Below, piece by piece: positions 12,701-22,740 of a stretch of DNA of 64,000 nucleotides. The DNA lies in NCBI GenBank assembly GCA_013397695.1, contig VYZI01000185.1, forward strand, positions 451,307 to 515,306, given 5' to 3'. Position numbers and translations under genes: made by a program. Within the stretch, counting starts at the first letter, position 1; each line of letters starts with the position of its first letter. The DNA comes from Centropus unirufus (Eukaryota; Chordata; Aves; Cuculiformes; Centropidae). Below the pieces are notes generated by a model. The model was not told where the DNA came from, did no database searches, and saw only the letters and a list, made by a program, of their open reading frames with translations.

Positions 12701-15673
12701 AACTAGTGTCCTTGGGGTAGATTTTACTGCTTTGGTTTGGTCTGTTCCTTGTTCCTAGTGATGTCTGAGACAGACAGACTGGGTAATTGCAAGAGGGCTG
12801 GGCAGAGTATAAATCAGCAGAACAGAACCTTATGGCCAAAATGTTACCCCACAGCCGCTTTGCCCATGCATACTTTCAACAAGAAACCAGCATATCTCTT
12901 TCTTATTTTGCTCACCCCTTTTCAGGGCATTCAACCTCATCTGAACCAGGTCCTAATAAAATGAAGCCAGCATTTTTCTGAAAACGCCTTAATGCAAAGT
13001 ACTGCCTGGCTAGCAGCAACTTCGCTATTAGTGTCACATCCTCTAAATTCTCTTCCTGTACTGAATTTAATATTTTTGATTTAGAAAAATCTAGTTTGCC
13101 AGGTGGAATGAATTTACTAGCGGAGTTCTTTATGAGCAGAGAGCCCTCTGCTACCCAGGAAGACCTAGATACGATTTTCTCTAAGTTTCATTGATTACAG
13201 GCATTATGGATGTCAAGTTACCTTTGCCTTAAAGAGGCATTTCACAAATGTCTCTAAATTGCATCTGTACACAAATTCCTGACCAAGCATACAACAAAAC
13301 TGGTGGATGGCGAGGCTGCTGGGTTTTGTTAGAATGCTTACACTTATTTTTTGTTATTTCTTCCTGTCTCTAGTAAGAAAGCAAAGGCATCACAGTAGGT
13401 GACCTTGGCTTCCAAACATCCTGTTAGCTGGCCACTCCACTGAGGATACTCAAGTTCCCTCTGTTATTTAGTTCAGCATTCCTAAATCTATTTAGAGGCA
13501 GATACTGGAACATTCTTGTGGCTCAGTCTTCTGTTCTTTCTCTGGCAAGAGAACTCATTGCTTATAAACCTCGTCTGAACCCCTGAACATGTAACAATGC
13601 AGTGCCAAATTGCAGTAATCTGCCAAGGGTATAATTATTTCATGACAGCTCTACCCTTGGAGTTGTTGGGTTCTTATTATTGTAATGAAAAATCTTTATT
13701 ATGGCTAAATTGTTTATTTTTGAGACTGGAATATTAAATTGGTACTTGCGAGTGGTATTTTTCTGCAGTTATGGAGCTGACAGAGATTAGAGAATCACAT
13801 ATTTAACCTGACATTTCTAAATATCAGTCTTGTTTAGAAGCATCCCCTCCTCCATTCGCAGGTTGGGCGCTGTCCCCACAGAGGCAAAGTTGCTGGAAGA
13901 ATAGGGAAAAACCTGGAACCCTTCAGATCTAGCCACTGATGTGATTTTTCCCCACAGTATTTCTAGGTCGCTTTGTCCTTGAACTACTAGAGGAGCTGGC
14001 TGACTTCTGCCATCTGTCCTCTTCCCAGCCCACCAGCCCCCATAATCTCTCTGCTGCACACTTCCCCCCTCTTGCTGACAGTGCCCCCAGCCCAAGAAGG
14101 TTATGGGATAGATTGAATTGTAGTTGGCTCATGCATCATCTCCTTTTAAAATTAACAAAGTATTTGTTTTACTTCGATTGAGGGAACCAGGTCATCAGAA
14201 TCGCAGGGGCTGTTGGCATCTGTGCCATTAAATGTGGGGAGGAGCCGTGCGTGTGCTCATGTATGTTCAGCGTGGCAGAACAACTTTAATCCTCCCTTCT
14301 TAATGTTTGGATTTGAAACGCAGATAATGTGAGAGGTGGAAGATACGCTGGGGTAGGAAATGTCTTCTGGTGGTGGCTCTGCTTTGGCCCTGCCCTGGGT
14401 GACTCCTCCTGCTCTTCCCTTGTTTGCCCTGCTTGTACAGCATTGCCCCTTAATTTTGCATTGTTGAAATTTCTATTGTACAACCTGAGCTTCCAAACAA
14501 GGCTCTGGAGGGAGGAACGGTTCTGGATTGTGATGAGAAAGTTGAAGTGATGGTAGGGGCTGTGCGTGGTTGCCTGGTCGCTGCCCATCCTGTGGATGTG
14601 AGCTCATGCATTATTTAATATTTGGGCTTAGGATTTGAATACAGAATCTACAGAAAGACAGACTGTGCCATATTCTTTCTAATCTACTCTTTTCTTTCCA
14701 GTGGTTTTAACTCATGATGTCTTGAAGAAGGCTAGAAGAAACTTGGAAGTAAGTAAAAGTCTTTGCTTGCATTTAATTTCTTCCTATATACTTGTTAGAC
14801 ACATGCATTGCTGCCACTGCTATTTTGCAGAATTAGTCTGATTTTCTTTAGGTTTGCTACCTCCTCAACTCTGGGTAACAGCAGCTTAGTATGATAAGTA
14901 TTCTGCAACATTTGGTGCTTAAATTAAAGTTTTATGACTGACCACAGAAACAGCTAAACCCTCGCCTTTCTTCTGCCTTCCTCAGATTAATATTCCTGTC
15001 TGTCATCTTCTACCAGTAGTTCATTCTCAGCAGAGCACAGTCCAATAACCTGTCTGCTGCATAAGTCCACACAAGGCTCCCTTATTTAAAGCTTGGATAT
15101 GTGTTAATAGCTGGTGGTGCTTTTACTTTAAAATACAGGTCCAACAGGCAAAGCTTCTACAAACAGCTATTTGCTAATGCAGTGCATTAAATTAGTTTGA
15201 GTGGCTGAGTAATCGCTGCTCAGATTTGATTTCTCCCAGAAGGATGTAACACACTTCTTAACTCCTAAACCTCACTCTTCCCCTTGTGCCGCTCTACGCT
15301 GAACGTTTGTACGCTGCCCAGTTCCTCCGCAAATTTTCCTCTGACCTTCTCTGTGAATCTCTTCTCCTTTCTCCTCGTCAGCAGTGCCACCTTGAATGCC
15401 TCCCTGCGCTGCTCCTGCCCCGTGGTCTCAGCCCTACCCCAGTTAAAAAGCAAGGACATAAGAAACTCTTTGTGCTTACAGAGCACTTATCACTTTAAAT
15501 TAAAGATTTGCTGTTAGTTGCAGATCCTTTCGCAGTGTTATGGCCCAGGGGTGGGGATAAATTGTGTTCATTTGAAGTATTGTAAAACGAATAAGTGTTG
15601 CTTTTCTAACCAGGTCCCACCAGCTGAGAATCAAAAATCACCTTCCCCTACCAGCAAAAAAAGGTTTCTTTGA
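633..15673 (+). CDS. CDK5RAP2: CDK5RAP2, C-terminal part (10 exons, spliced, 5' end outside window)
   Basis: CDK5RAP2 is a large coiled-coil scaffold of the pericentriolar material that recruits gamma-tubulin complexes and links centrosome and Golgi through pericentrin/AKAP450. Ten exons (633-749, 2546-2735, 2965-3086, 4430-4678, 6128-6211, 6337-6596, 9161-9304, 11257-11395, 14702-14748, 15614-15673) all have AG acceptors and GT donors and keep one frame, giving about 469 complete codons before TGA. I recognise the family from LLTEIQSLRVQLERSIE, the Ser-rich CNSTSSSSTACTPRLVPGH, RHVLGLIEDYNALRKQI, LLKLLWRVSLP, LRKKLSEQEKKLHS and LVLTHDVLKKARRNLE, which match my memory of the human C-terminus in order. 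The paralogue PDE4DIP (myomegalin) shares the architecture but fits less well. The human protein is about 1,890 residues, so roughly three quarters lies upstream. Exon boundaries are read by eye; exon 6128-6211 is the least certain. Confidence 0.93.
750..2545 (+). other. CDK5RAP2: CDK5RAP2 intron
   Basis: Unique-looking intronic sequence with an A run at 1078-1088 and several T-rich tracts. A 140-codon open frame on the opposite strand (1719-2141) has no recognisable domain and is judged to be chance. Confidence 0.8.
2546..2735 (+). CDS. CDK5RAP2: CDK5RAP2 exon, charged coiled coil
   Basis: The acceptor follows a good polypyrimidine tract (TTCTTCTTGTTTCAG) and the donor is GT at 2736. The 190-nt exon enters at codon position 2 and ends after position 2. 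It encodes a highly charged, helix-rich segment (KQKENEKLRESLSKK, IEHLHEDYECVKKENERLQ, DETRYLTCQIYSSRNELN) with regularly spaced Leu/Ile typical of the long coiled coils of this family. Confidence 0.92.
2965..3086 (+). CDS. CDK5RAP2: CDK5RAP2 exon, coiled coil
   Basis: The acceptor is AG at 2963-2964 and the donor GT at 3087. The preceding intron is only 229 bp. The 122-nt exon completes an Arg codon with its first base and encodes LQTEINVKQLQLSENEKLV and SLRTEIKVYEKLEEARKKK, a continuous amphipathic coiled coil that carries on from the previous exon. Confidence 0.9.
3087..4429 (+). other. CDK5RAP2: CDK5RAP2 intron
   Basis: Pyrimidine-rich patches near 4090-4210 and no recognised repeat or gene. 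The open frame continuing past the upstream donor loses coiled-coil character. Confidence 0.8.
4430..4678 (+). CDS. CDK5RAP2: CDK5RAP2 exon with LLTEIQSLRVQLERSIE block
   Basis: The acceptor is TTGTCTCAG at 4429 and the donor is GT at 4679 in the context AATG/GTACTG, a weaker site. The 249-nt exon is symmetric (phase 1 in and out). It encodes DPRCDASEEFHKDQ, then the coiled-coil LLTEIQSLRVQLERSIE and LHEKLEEQLSKGKREEV, then NYLFKQGSQHYAGLN. The Leu-rich block is one of the most family-specific parts visible. The open frame runs on past the donor to 4938, but that extension loses heptad character and is taken as intron. Confidence 0.92.
4679..6127 (+). other. CDK5RAP2: CDK5RAP2 intron with a 39-bp duplication
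   Basis: The intron contains a perfect 39-bp tandem duplication at 5628-5705, listed separately, and no other recognised element. Confidence 0.8.
5628..5705. repeat. Perfect 39-bp tandem duplication
   Basis: Two adjacent identical 39-bp copies (5628-5666 and 5667-5705), each beginning TAGTTTGGTTTGATATAAAC and ending CTTGGAAC. The perfect identity suggests a recent duplication or one kept uniform by copy-number change. Confidence 0.95.
6128..6211 (+). CDS. CDK5RAP2: CDK5RAP2 probable small Cys/His-rich exon
   Basis: The acceptor is ATGTACAG at 6120-6127 and the donor GT at 6212. The 84-nt segment has matching phase (1 in, 1 out), so including or skipping it leaves the frame intact. Its 28 codons include four Cys and two His in the order C-x-C-x7-C-x4-H-x-H-C. 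I do not recall an equivalent Cys cluster in human CDK5RAP2, where the linker here is acidic and Ser-rich. It may be an alternative exon, a lineage-specific exon or a cryptic splice pair. Confidence 0.55.
6337..6596 (+). CDS. CDK5RAP2: CDK5RAP2 exon with RHVLGLIEDY block
   Basis: The acceptor is CTGTCCCAG ending 6336 and the donor is GT at 6597. The intron before it is only 125 bp. The 260-nt exon starts with a Gly codon completed from the previous exon and ends on a complete Lys codon. It encodes a Ser/Thr-rich linker (CNSTSSSSTACTPRLVPGH) and then MWADKNRRHVLGLIEDY, NALRKQISEGQQVLTEMEI, the most recognisable conserved patch of the CDK5RAP2 C-terminal domain that binds pericentrin/AKAP450-type partners in mammals. 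Confidence 0.95.
7350..7443 (+). mobile_element. CR1 LINE 3'-end fragment
   Basis: The stretch GAAGTTGTCTGGCCATTGGG, then GGTGGTTGCTGTAGGTCCCT and ACAACTGAAA, followed by TCTG-type short repeats, matches the 3' end of avian CR1 retrotransposons as I remember it. It is a 5'-truncated, sense-oriented, old copy with no coding capacity. Confidence 0.75.
7617..7661. repeat. Degenerate 23-bp direct repeat
   Basis: Two near-identical copies beginning ATAACACAT and containing GGGGGTGAA or GGGGTGTGAA lie side by side (7617-7639, 7640-7661), just before a CR1 fragment. Confidence 0.7.
7668..7820 (-). mobile_element. CR1 LINE 3'-end fragment, reverse orientation
   Basis: The sequence ATCATAGAATGATCAGGTTG, GAAAAGACCTCTGGGATCGA, GTCCAACTGTACCCGTCCAA, then CACTAAGCCATGTCC is the reverse complement of the CR1 3' terminus with its ATTCTATGAT-type end. 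It is truncated and non-coding. Confidence 0.88.
9161..9304 (+). CDS. CDK5RAP2: CDK5RAP2 exon with LLKLLWRVSLP helix
   Basis: The acceptor is GACAATACAG ending 9160 and the donor is GT at 9305. The exon is exactly 48 codons, phase 0 on both sides. It encodes VPDQASLHSFSVNIHTVQQ and ILEEAARLLKLLWRVSLP, matching the conserved leucine-rich helix before the last coiled coil of the family. The tail HGTHGT is a short near-repeat at the exon end. Confidence 0.93.
9305..11256 (+). other. CDK5RAP2: CDK5RAP2 intron
   Basis: AT-rich sequence with no recognised repeat family or additional exon. Overlapping open frames near 10674-10918 on both strands have no family signature. Confidence 0.8.
11257..11395 (+). 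CDS. CDK5RAP2: CDK5RAP2 exon, last coiled coil
   Basis: The acceptor is TTCTCTTAACTTAG ending 11256 and the donor is GT at 11396 in a strong TGTAAGTG context. The 139-nt exon starts in phase 0 and ends after one base of a Leu codon. It encodes EGMKAEIFRLRKKLSEQEKK, LHSTVKRLHSTNQLKENMEK and VIINQ, the final coiled coil, which matches the human order MKAEV..LHKKLFEQEKKLQ. Confidence 0.95.
11396..14701 (+). other. CDK5RAP2: CDK5RAP2 intron (longest in window)
   Basis: A 3.3-kb intron with a 10-bp duplication (TGCCACTAAT twice, 11691-11710) and no recognised exon or repeat family. Confidence 0.8.
14702..14748 (+). CDS. CDK5RAP2: CDK5RAP2 penultimate exon, C-terminal targeting motif
   Basis: The acceptor is TTTCTTTCCAG ending 14701 and the donor is GTAAGT at 14749. 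The 47-nt exon encodes LVLTHDVLKKARRNLE, counting the Leu split over the previous junction. In human the equivalent basic amphipathic helix is reported to be required for centrosome attachment, Golgi localisation and calmodulin binding. Here the hydrophobic/basic pattern (LVLTHDVLKKAR) is intact, so the function is probably kept. Confidence 0.94.
14749..15613 (+). other. CDK5RAP2: CDK5RAP2 last intron
   Basis: The sequence between the GTAAGT donor at 14749 and the acceptor at 15613 holds nothing recognisable. Overlapping open frames near 15265-15517 occur on both strands and look like chance. Confidence 0.8.
15614..15673 (+). CDS. CDK5RAP2: CDK5RAP2 terminal coding exon with stop codon
   Basis: The acceptor is CTTTTCTAACCAG ending 15613, with a plausible branch-like TCTAAC. 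The coding part is 19 codons plus TGA at 15671-15673, encoding VPPAENQKSPSPTSKKRFL. The tail is Pro/Ser-rich like the mammalian end but finishes on a basic KKRFL rather than the PSRPGS-type end I recall for human. Confidence 0.92.
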   Translation, partial: VPPAENQKSPSPTSKKRFL

Positions 15674-16290
15674 AGGACACAGTTCCACCTGTAAAGAGTG
15701 GTCCTGGGATTGCTCTTTGCTTCTTTATGCCTTACTATTTATTGATGTAAAAAAATGTTTGTTCAGCTTTTTTAATGGAATCAGCCTTTGACCAAAAAAA
15801 AAAAAAGACAAAAAAAAAAAGAATTCTTTGGTAAATAACTTATTTAACATTTTCTGTGATGTAAAAGATGGGTTTTAATATTTATTTTACATGCAAGGTA
15901 CTGGAGGTAGTGAAGAAAAAAAAGCCAGATATTTTTTAAAGTTGGCTGATTTGAAATTTTATATTTGTACTTGTCATGTTATAAATGTATTTGTTGTTAT
16001 AGTCAAACAGGTCATGAAATCACCAAGACTGTGAGCCTCCTTCCAAACTGTCTCTCTCCTGCTAAAAGAATATAGGTTAAAAAAAAAAAAGGAAATAATT
16101 CTGCCAGTTGCCATTGTTTTGTAGCAATGTGAGAAATGTTCAATATTTTAAAGCATTTTAAACACACCTGGAAGATTCTCCTGGAAGCTGCCTGAGGCTG
16201 AGCTTTCTTATTGCCCTGTTAGGAACTTTGATGCTAGGTCTGAAAAATATTACTTTGATTCGGACGATTAAAATGAAAAATAATCACAAA
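15674..16290 (+). other. CDK5RAP2: CDK5RAP2 3' UTR (probable extent)
   Basis: AT-rich sequence follows the stop codon and contains A runs at 15794-15806, 15810-15820 and 16079-16090. The end is inferred from the ATTAAA at 16267. No AATAAA was found between the stop and this point. A longer UTR reaching the AATAAA cluster near 18226 is possible. Confidence 0.6.
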
Positions 16291-16311
16291 TGGGTTCGTG
16301 TGGTTTTGTTG
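16267..16311 (+). terminator. Candidate polyadenylation signal of CDK5RAP2
   Basis: ATTAAA, the commonest variant of AATAAA, lies at 16267-16272. About 20 bases downstream is a GU-rich stretch (GGGTTCGTGTGGTTTTGTTG, about 16292-16311), the expected spacing for the cleavage stimulation element. A TGTA motif lies upstream near 16111. Together these make a plausible cleavage site near 16285-16290. Confidence 0.55.
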
Positions 16312-19300
16312 CAAGCATCAGCCTTTGAGCACAGAACAGCCACATTAGAGCTGTGTTTCCTCAAGTTCAGCTAAAATGAACCCCATCCTTGGCAGCAGCA
16401 GCTGCGGGGGATGGGAGAAGGGGTTCTCATGGCCAAGGGGTGGGGTGGAATCTTGCTCTCCAAGCTGGGATTGAAAGCCCTTTGCTCTTGGCGAGGTGTT
16501 CGTGGCACCCCTGCTCCCCCTCCAAGCTCTGCATTGAGAAGACGCTGGGCTGTGAGGGTGGACAATGCAACACTTGAAATCCGTTTTTCTGCTAAAAACT
16601 CTTAAAAAAAAAGTTTCTTAAATTTAAGTCTTCCACTCTCGGTTTTTATGGCTCACATTGATATTAATACCTATCACGGTAATATTTTGGCAAAGCTGGA
16701 GAACATGGGCATAAAGCACGCCTCAGTGAGTTCCCCTCATCCTGCCAAGTGCCTTTTCGGTTAGAGCTGACTGAGCTCTCTCCATTTCACAGCAGAGCTG
16801 AGTACACCCAGCACCCGCACCCAGCTCTTGGGGGCACCAAGGGAGCTGGGAAAATGAAAATAACCCGGACAAGACCATAACTTAAAGCAATTGTTGGTTA
16901 CAGAAGCAGACTATGGTACAATTCTGGCTGTGTTGAACAAAGTGAATTCACTTAAAATGTGATTTTATTATTTTTCCTGAGTCCCCATCGTACTGGATAA
17001 CTTACCCTCGTCATCCGAGGTCAGCACCAGGACTGGAAAATCTCAGCACAGGAGTGTGGTTATCTTGGGTCTTTGGATATTGCACTGTAGGGAATGACCA
17101 CCGTGTAATAGGCTTTCACCAAAAAAATGAAGTTGTGCTGACTGAGACGTGGCTGTGGAGAGAGGTAGCTCTTAATTACACCCATTAATTGCACCCATAG
17201 AGTCAACCAAGGTCTGAGGAGGTGGTGTCTGCCCGGTCTGACAGTACATGTGCAGCACACAGAGGCTAAGACAAGCCCAAATAGCTCCCATTGTTCATTC
17301 AGATGAGCTTTCCTACAGCCTGATGTTATTCAGCTAATTCTGAATACCACAATGATGCTCTAAATCGCTTTTTCTTCTCAAACGCCGCTTGACATTAAAT
17401 GCCCAAGGCTGTTGCATCCTCCTATAGGGTAGACCTGCAGTCCCAAGCGCCAGGAGATTGCGAGGTCACAGATGTGGATAGTGGGATGGGCTGTCATATT
17501 CCTAACTCCCACACACCCGTTGTTCGTGTGAGCTTTTATTAAAGCACAACAGCATAAAGCGGGGCTCTTTTAGGGTGCTTTGTTTCTGTGCTCCCTGGTA
17601 GAACTTGCTTTTTGCAAGGTCATAACAAGAGCCCTTCTCTGATGCATGAAAATGGATTTCATGGGAGGTCCCACAGCCTTCCTGGAGGTGTTGTGCTCCG
17701 AGAACCATGGAGTTCCCAACCCACAGTCCTTACCTGAGCTGGCCTGAACCTCCATCTCCAGGTGAACTGCTGAGCACATGCACCTCCAGCCCCTCGAGGG
17801 AAGCGAGAACTCAATAACAAAGCATCATCGTCTTTCGCTGGCAGCAGGGGGAGGCAAACACATTTGTCTGGATTTGAGGAAAGATGCCAGAAAAACTGGA
17901 AAAGTTAAAAATAAACTTTGCAGATTGGAAAAAGTGGGAGGTAAGGGAAGAGCATGCAGTAAAACTTGTTCTTCAGTCTCTTCACACATTATTGTCCTCA
18001 CAGCTCACTAAAAACGTCAAGTTAATTTTACTAAGTAGCTAAATTATAGACACTCAGATGTAATCAGAATCTGCTATACATTTCAACTTTCAAAATTAAT
18101 CATCCTACGTTTTTGAGTTACAACACCTGAAGGAAACAGCTGTACATCTATATATAGTACACTCGTGTCTCCTGGTCTTCTCACAGCCTTTTTCCCTCCC
18201 CTCCCCCAACACCATCTGTACTATAAATAAATAAATTAAATGGTTCCCTTTCCTGAGATGATTTGCCACTTATTTCTTAATGGCCCCTGCTGTGCCCTCT
18301 CAGGACTCTTCTCCCAGCCCATTTTTGATTTCTGATCAGCTCTGATTGCTGCATCCAGGTCACAACAGAGGACGCCTCTCTCTGTGTGCCGGGCAGGTCA
18401 AGGGGATGGATTCGCTACTGAGATTTGTTTAATCGGGGGGGGGAAAAATGTAGTATATCATTACCTCTTTAAAAACAGATGATCCTCTGAGACTGAAGTA
18501 TTTCATCTTAATGTGAAGAGTCTCTTAAACACACACAATTTACTGGGCTGGTTTAAAAATAATTAAAATAAAAAGAAAATAAGCTTACCAGATGGAAGGC
18601 TGCAGAAGACAAAGTTTATGGAGTGTTAAACTTTGTTCCCATTAAACAAAATTAAATTTTCCTTTAAAAATAATTATGCGGGAGAAAAATAAGCAGCGTA
18701 AGCGAAGGGGAATTAAAGGAGGGGCTCATTTGCTTAGTGAGCTCCTGCCCGTACTTTCATGATGTGTGCAAGGTGGTTTGAAACATTACTAAGAAAAGGC
18801 CTTTTTCGTCTCTTTAAGCCCCTATGACACGTGCAGGTACATCTGAGTGCTGAATAAAGGAAATCTTTAGTGGGTTCTGCGTACACCCAAGTACCTGGTG
18901 CTGCCACCAGCCCTGAGCCACCCCTCCGGGGCAGCGCGGCTGTGGTCACAGCTCAAGAACAACGTTGTAATTACCTCTGCTAAAGAGCACAACTAGAAAT
19001 AATATTCAAAAAATCACAGGTGGCTGCTTGTATTAAAAATAAATCAATGCTAATGCATTCAAGCGTTTAAAAACAAAAGCGCAGCAGATCTGTGTGGTAT
19101 TTTCATCTCGACCAAAGCTGCCAGTTCTTTTTTTTTTTTTTTTGAGAGGGAGCCAGGAGGCTTTGTGGGATGCTTTGTGGGACCCAGAGGGATGGGTCCT
19201 CCCGGGGTTCCTGGGAAAGGCTGGGCTGTGGGGATGGGGCAGAGTGCTCCCCCCAGCCTCTGTCCTGAAGTCAAGCAGAGGAGAACGTGCCCTCTTTACA

Positions 19301-22230
19301 TTTGGGGTTTGTTTTAAACATTCTTGAGCCAGGCAGAAAGTAAATCCTGTCATCAAATTCAACAAAATGACAATATGGGAAGGAAAATAGAAAAAGAAAA
19401 CATCCAATTGACATCAAAATCCTGATTTACAAGCAGCCAAAGCCCGACCTGTGGACACAACGTGCATGAAGCCATGTGCGCCCGGAGCTTTTCCCTCCGG
19501 TCAGATCAGGGCTGGGGGTTAAACATGAAACTGGGAGCAGCTTTAGGCAAGATCAAACCACTCCGTGCTCCTGTGGAAACCCTCGGACGCACCCCAGCAG
19601 CCCTTTCCAGGTGGCTGTGCTCAGGGATTCCCACCTCTGGGTATGGATTCTGCTGCTGGGAGAGAGGATTTGGGCTCTGGACGTGGCAAACGCAGCTGAG
19701 CAGAGCCGCGTCCCAGATCTACGTCTGGGCCTGGCAGGCTGAGAAGCTCCAACACTAACCTTAATGTCCTGGCAGCGCACTCTGCAAAGCCTGGAATGCT
19801 GGTTTCATGCCTGTAAACACTCAGAAAAAAAAAAAAAAAAAAGCTTGAATAGCACAGATAACTCTGCCCCCCCCCATAAATTTCTCACCCCTCATTTCCC
19901 TTCCTGACCCTATCCTTCTCCACTTTGGCTCCCCAGGTCCATTTTTGAGCCTTTCTGGGAGAGCCACTAGATGGCAAAAGCAGGTTGTGCTCACAGGGAA
20001 GTCGGGCAGCAGTTTGGGAGCCCAGCACATTCCTGCAGCCACCAAATCCTCCAGCACCAAGGCCCTGCCCTGGCTTTGGGCTTCTGCCCATCTCACGCAT
20101 TTGCTGCTTGCAGAAAGTTGAAGGAAACCCAAACATATCTTGCTGCATCGGGCCAGAGCTCATTAGTGTGAATGACATTAAAAAGATGAGATTTGGAGTT
20201 TGGAGCGAGGGCTTACTGTCGTTATCACTCAAATAAAATCAAATAAAAAAAAAAAACCAAAAAACCCAAATAGCCTTAAAACGTGCCCTACATTGAATCC
20301 TAATGATCCAGCAGCCACTGGCATTATCATCAAGGAACAATTAGCAGCCTCACCCTCCAGCGTGAAGGAAAAGCAAACCAAATCCTATCTTCTCCCAAAA
20401 TGCCTTCCCGCCCCCCCAAAACTGACATCGCGTTGGACTCACAGTTGGGCCCCTGGGTTTCACACTTTGCACTGACCATGGTGTATTTCTCCCAAGGGAA
20501 GTGCTCTTGGAGAAGGCCAATGGGCTGCTGCCTTTCCTGTCATCCTGTGGTGAATGATCCAGATCTGGCAGGGGGTGAAGTATGAACACGGGCAAGTAGC
20601 TGGGTCACTCATTTTATGATTTTGTGATTTTTATGATTTTGGGCTGTAGCATCAATTGGTAGAACCCAGCCCTCGCAGGGAGGAGTGGCTGCATCCTCTT
20701 GCTTCTGCAGGCTGCAAGGCAGCGAGCAACTGGGGGGAGTGGGAGAAACCAAGGTTGCTCTGGGGCTGGTGACAAGCAAGGTTTCAAGTCACTTTAGTGG
20801 TCCATTCCTACCTTTCCGTGCCACTCCTCATCCTCCTTTCATGTGTGTAATTCTATATTTTGCACGGCTCGCTCCTGTCTGCAGAGCATCGGTGTGGAGT
20901 TGCAACGCGTCTTTGCAAACCGGCAAATCAAAAGCAATGAACAAACCGACAGGCAACCCCTTTTCCTACCAATCTACCCAGGAAGTCACTCCTCTGAGCT
21001 CCCCACAACACAAAATCGAGACCTTGGACGCCTCTGCAAGCAGCTCTAGGCTCTCCCAATGCACCCAGTCCCGCTGCTGCCCTTGCCCCATCCTGCATTC
21101 AGCCCAGCTGCTCCACACTCAGCATCCACATAACCTTTATCTTTAATTTTTGAATTGACCTCTTTTGGGAAAAGCTCTGTGTTCCCATTTTTTATGACTT
21201 TATCTTGTCATTTCTGTAGAAAGATCCTTGCTGCAATACTTTTTTCCCTCTTCCACCCCCCCAGCCCCATCAGAAGATTCTACTTGGGTAATTTGTCGAA
21301 GCGGGTTGCTGGGGCATGCATTATGGATGAGATGCAATCTTTATTTTTGCACTCCACTGTGTGCATTCTCAAACAGGAATGGCATCGCGTGCCTGCACGC
21401 AAAACGAACATTAGCAGCTCAAAAAAAAAAACAAAAAAAAGAAAATGCCCATTTATTTAAAGGAAAGTGAAAAAAAAAAAACCCTCCAGTCTCTCAAGCT
21501 GTTCTAGCTGGGATTGCTCTGAGCAGCTAAGCAGTAAGAGCGGGCAAGTTGTTCCAATTTATACTCTGCTGTTGAATAAACTGGCTCAGAGCTGCTGTGT
21601 TCAGTGCGACACATCCAGACTGCGTCCATGGTGAGCCCAAAGGGGTTCGCCCTCGCCAAGCACACCCGCAGTGACGGAGCTAAGGTGGCACATTCCCTGC
21701 CTCCTAGGAGGAGGCTCTCTCCATCCTTCCCAGTATCCGCACGTATATACACCCATATATCCATGTACAACTGTATTTTTGAGCCCTTTTTTTTTTTTCT
21801 GGGTTCTGGATATAAATAAATATCAGCCACTCTTCCTACTGGTTCTGGGCTGCAATAGCTTTAAGAACATCCACAGGGCCCAATCTTTTGGTCTAGACCA
21901 CTTTCACCAAGGCTTTGAGCCTTTTTTGCCAGATCTGCCCTTGTTCACCCCCCTCTGCCACAACACCCTCCCCTCTACCTTGTCCTGCCCAAGGACTGGA
22001 TTCCCAACTCCTTGGCTGATTACTCTGGGAGCAGATGGCTTGCTACGCAGTGAGGATACAGCAGGAGCTGGTGACCTGGAAGGTGAAATGACTAAGGATA
22101 CCTGCTGCTAAGGGCTGTGGCAAAAGCCTTTGGGTTAAACGCTTAAAGCAGAACCACACAAAAAAACGCAGAAAATTTATAGTCGGTCAAAACTACCCCA
22201 GCCCGACTGTATTTCATGCTTGGAGGTCAT
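16291..22230. other. Intergenic flank 3' of CDK5RAP2, no gene seen
   Basis: Mixed unique sequence with long homopolymers (T at 19128-19143, A at 19825-19842, A-rich at 20246-20270 and 21421-21481). An AATAAA/ATTAAA cluster lies at 18226-18240. Open frames up to about 150 codons overlap on both strands and have no recognised domain. Confidence 0.6.
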
Positions 22231-22233
22231 TCA

Positions 22234-22292
22234 TTTTATATTTCATATTTTATAATATATATATTTATATTATTTTTATATTTCATATTTTA
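22234..22292. repeat. AT-rich tandem pair, 40-bp spacing
   Basis: The 19-mer TTTTATATTTCATATTTTA occurs at 22234-22252 and again at 22274-22292, separated by a TA-rich spacer. Confidence 0.85.
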
Positions 22293-22600
22293 GAGAAATA
22301 AGGTGTGTACCTCATTTTAAAGTCCATCTAAAATCCTGCTGTGACGTTGATGTCCTTACCAACCTCTGCTGCAGTGCAGCCCGCAGGATCTCCATCACCT
22401 CCCTCGCACAGGATGACAGCAGCCATGGAGGGCAGGGGGGTTTCTTCTTCATTTCCCCAAGATTCTGGCTCCCCCTGCTCTGCAAGGAAGGCAAAACCTC
22501 TGGCTCTGCTGGTCCCAGCTGTGGCACTGCTCATGGCACTGTAGCTTGAAACAGCTGGAGGAGAAAATTGAAGGACAAGAAACCAGGTCGGTTAATCCCA

Positions 22601-22740
22601 AGAAGAGAATGAGGAGTGGAGAAAAAAATCAGAAAGCGGACCCTGGGAAGGAATAAAGGGGGAAAAAATGTCAGAGAATGAATAAGAGGGAGAGAAGGAG
22701 GACAAGTGGAAAGGGAAAAGGAATGGGATAAAATGGGAAC
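22601..22740 (+). repeat. Purine-rich tract
   Basis: About 140 bases are strongly biased to A and G on the + strand (for example AGAGGGAGAGAAGGAGGACA), with only scattered pyrimidines. The bias becomes weaker upstream to about 22553. Confidence 0.75.

Noticed and set aside
20685..21146. 153-codon open frame on the plus strand
   Set aside because: Low-complexity Ser/Pro/Cys composition, no domain, and two frames are open simultaneously; likely chance.
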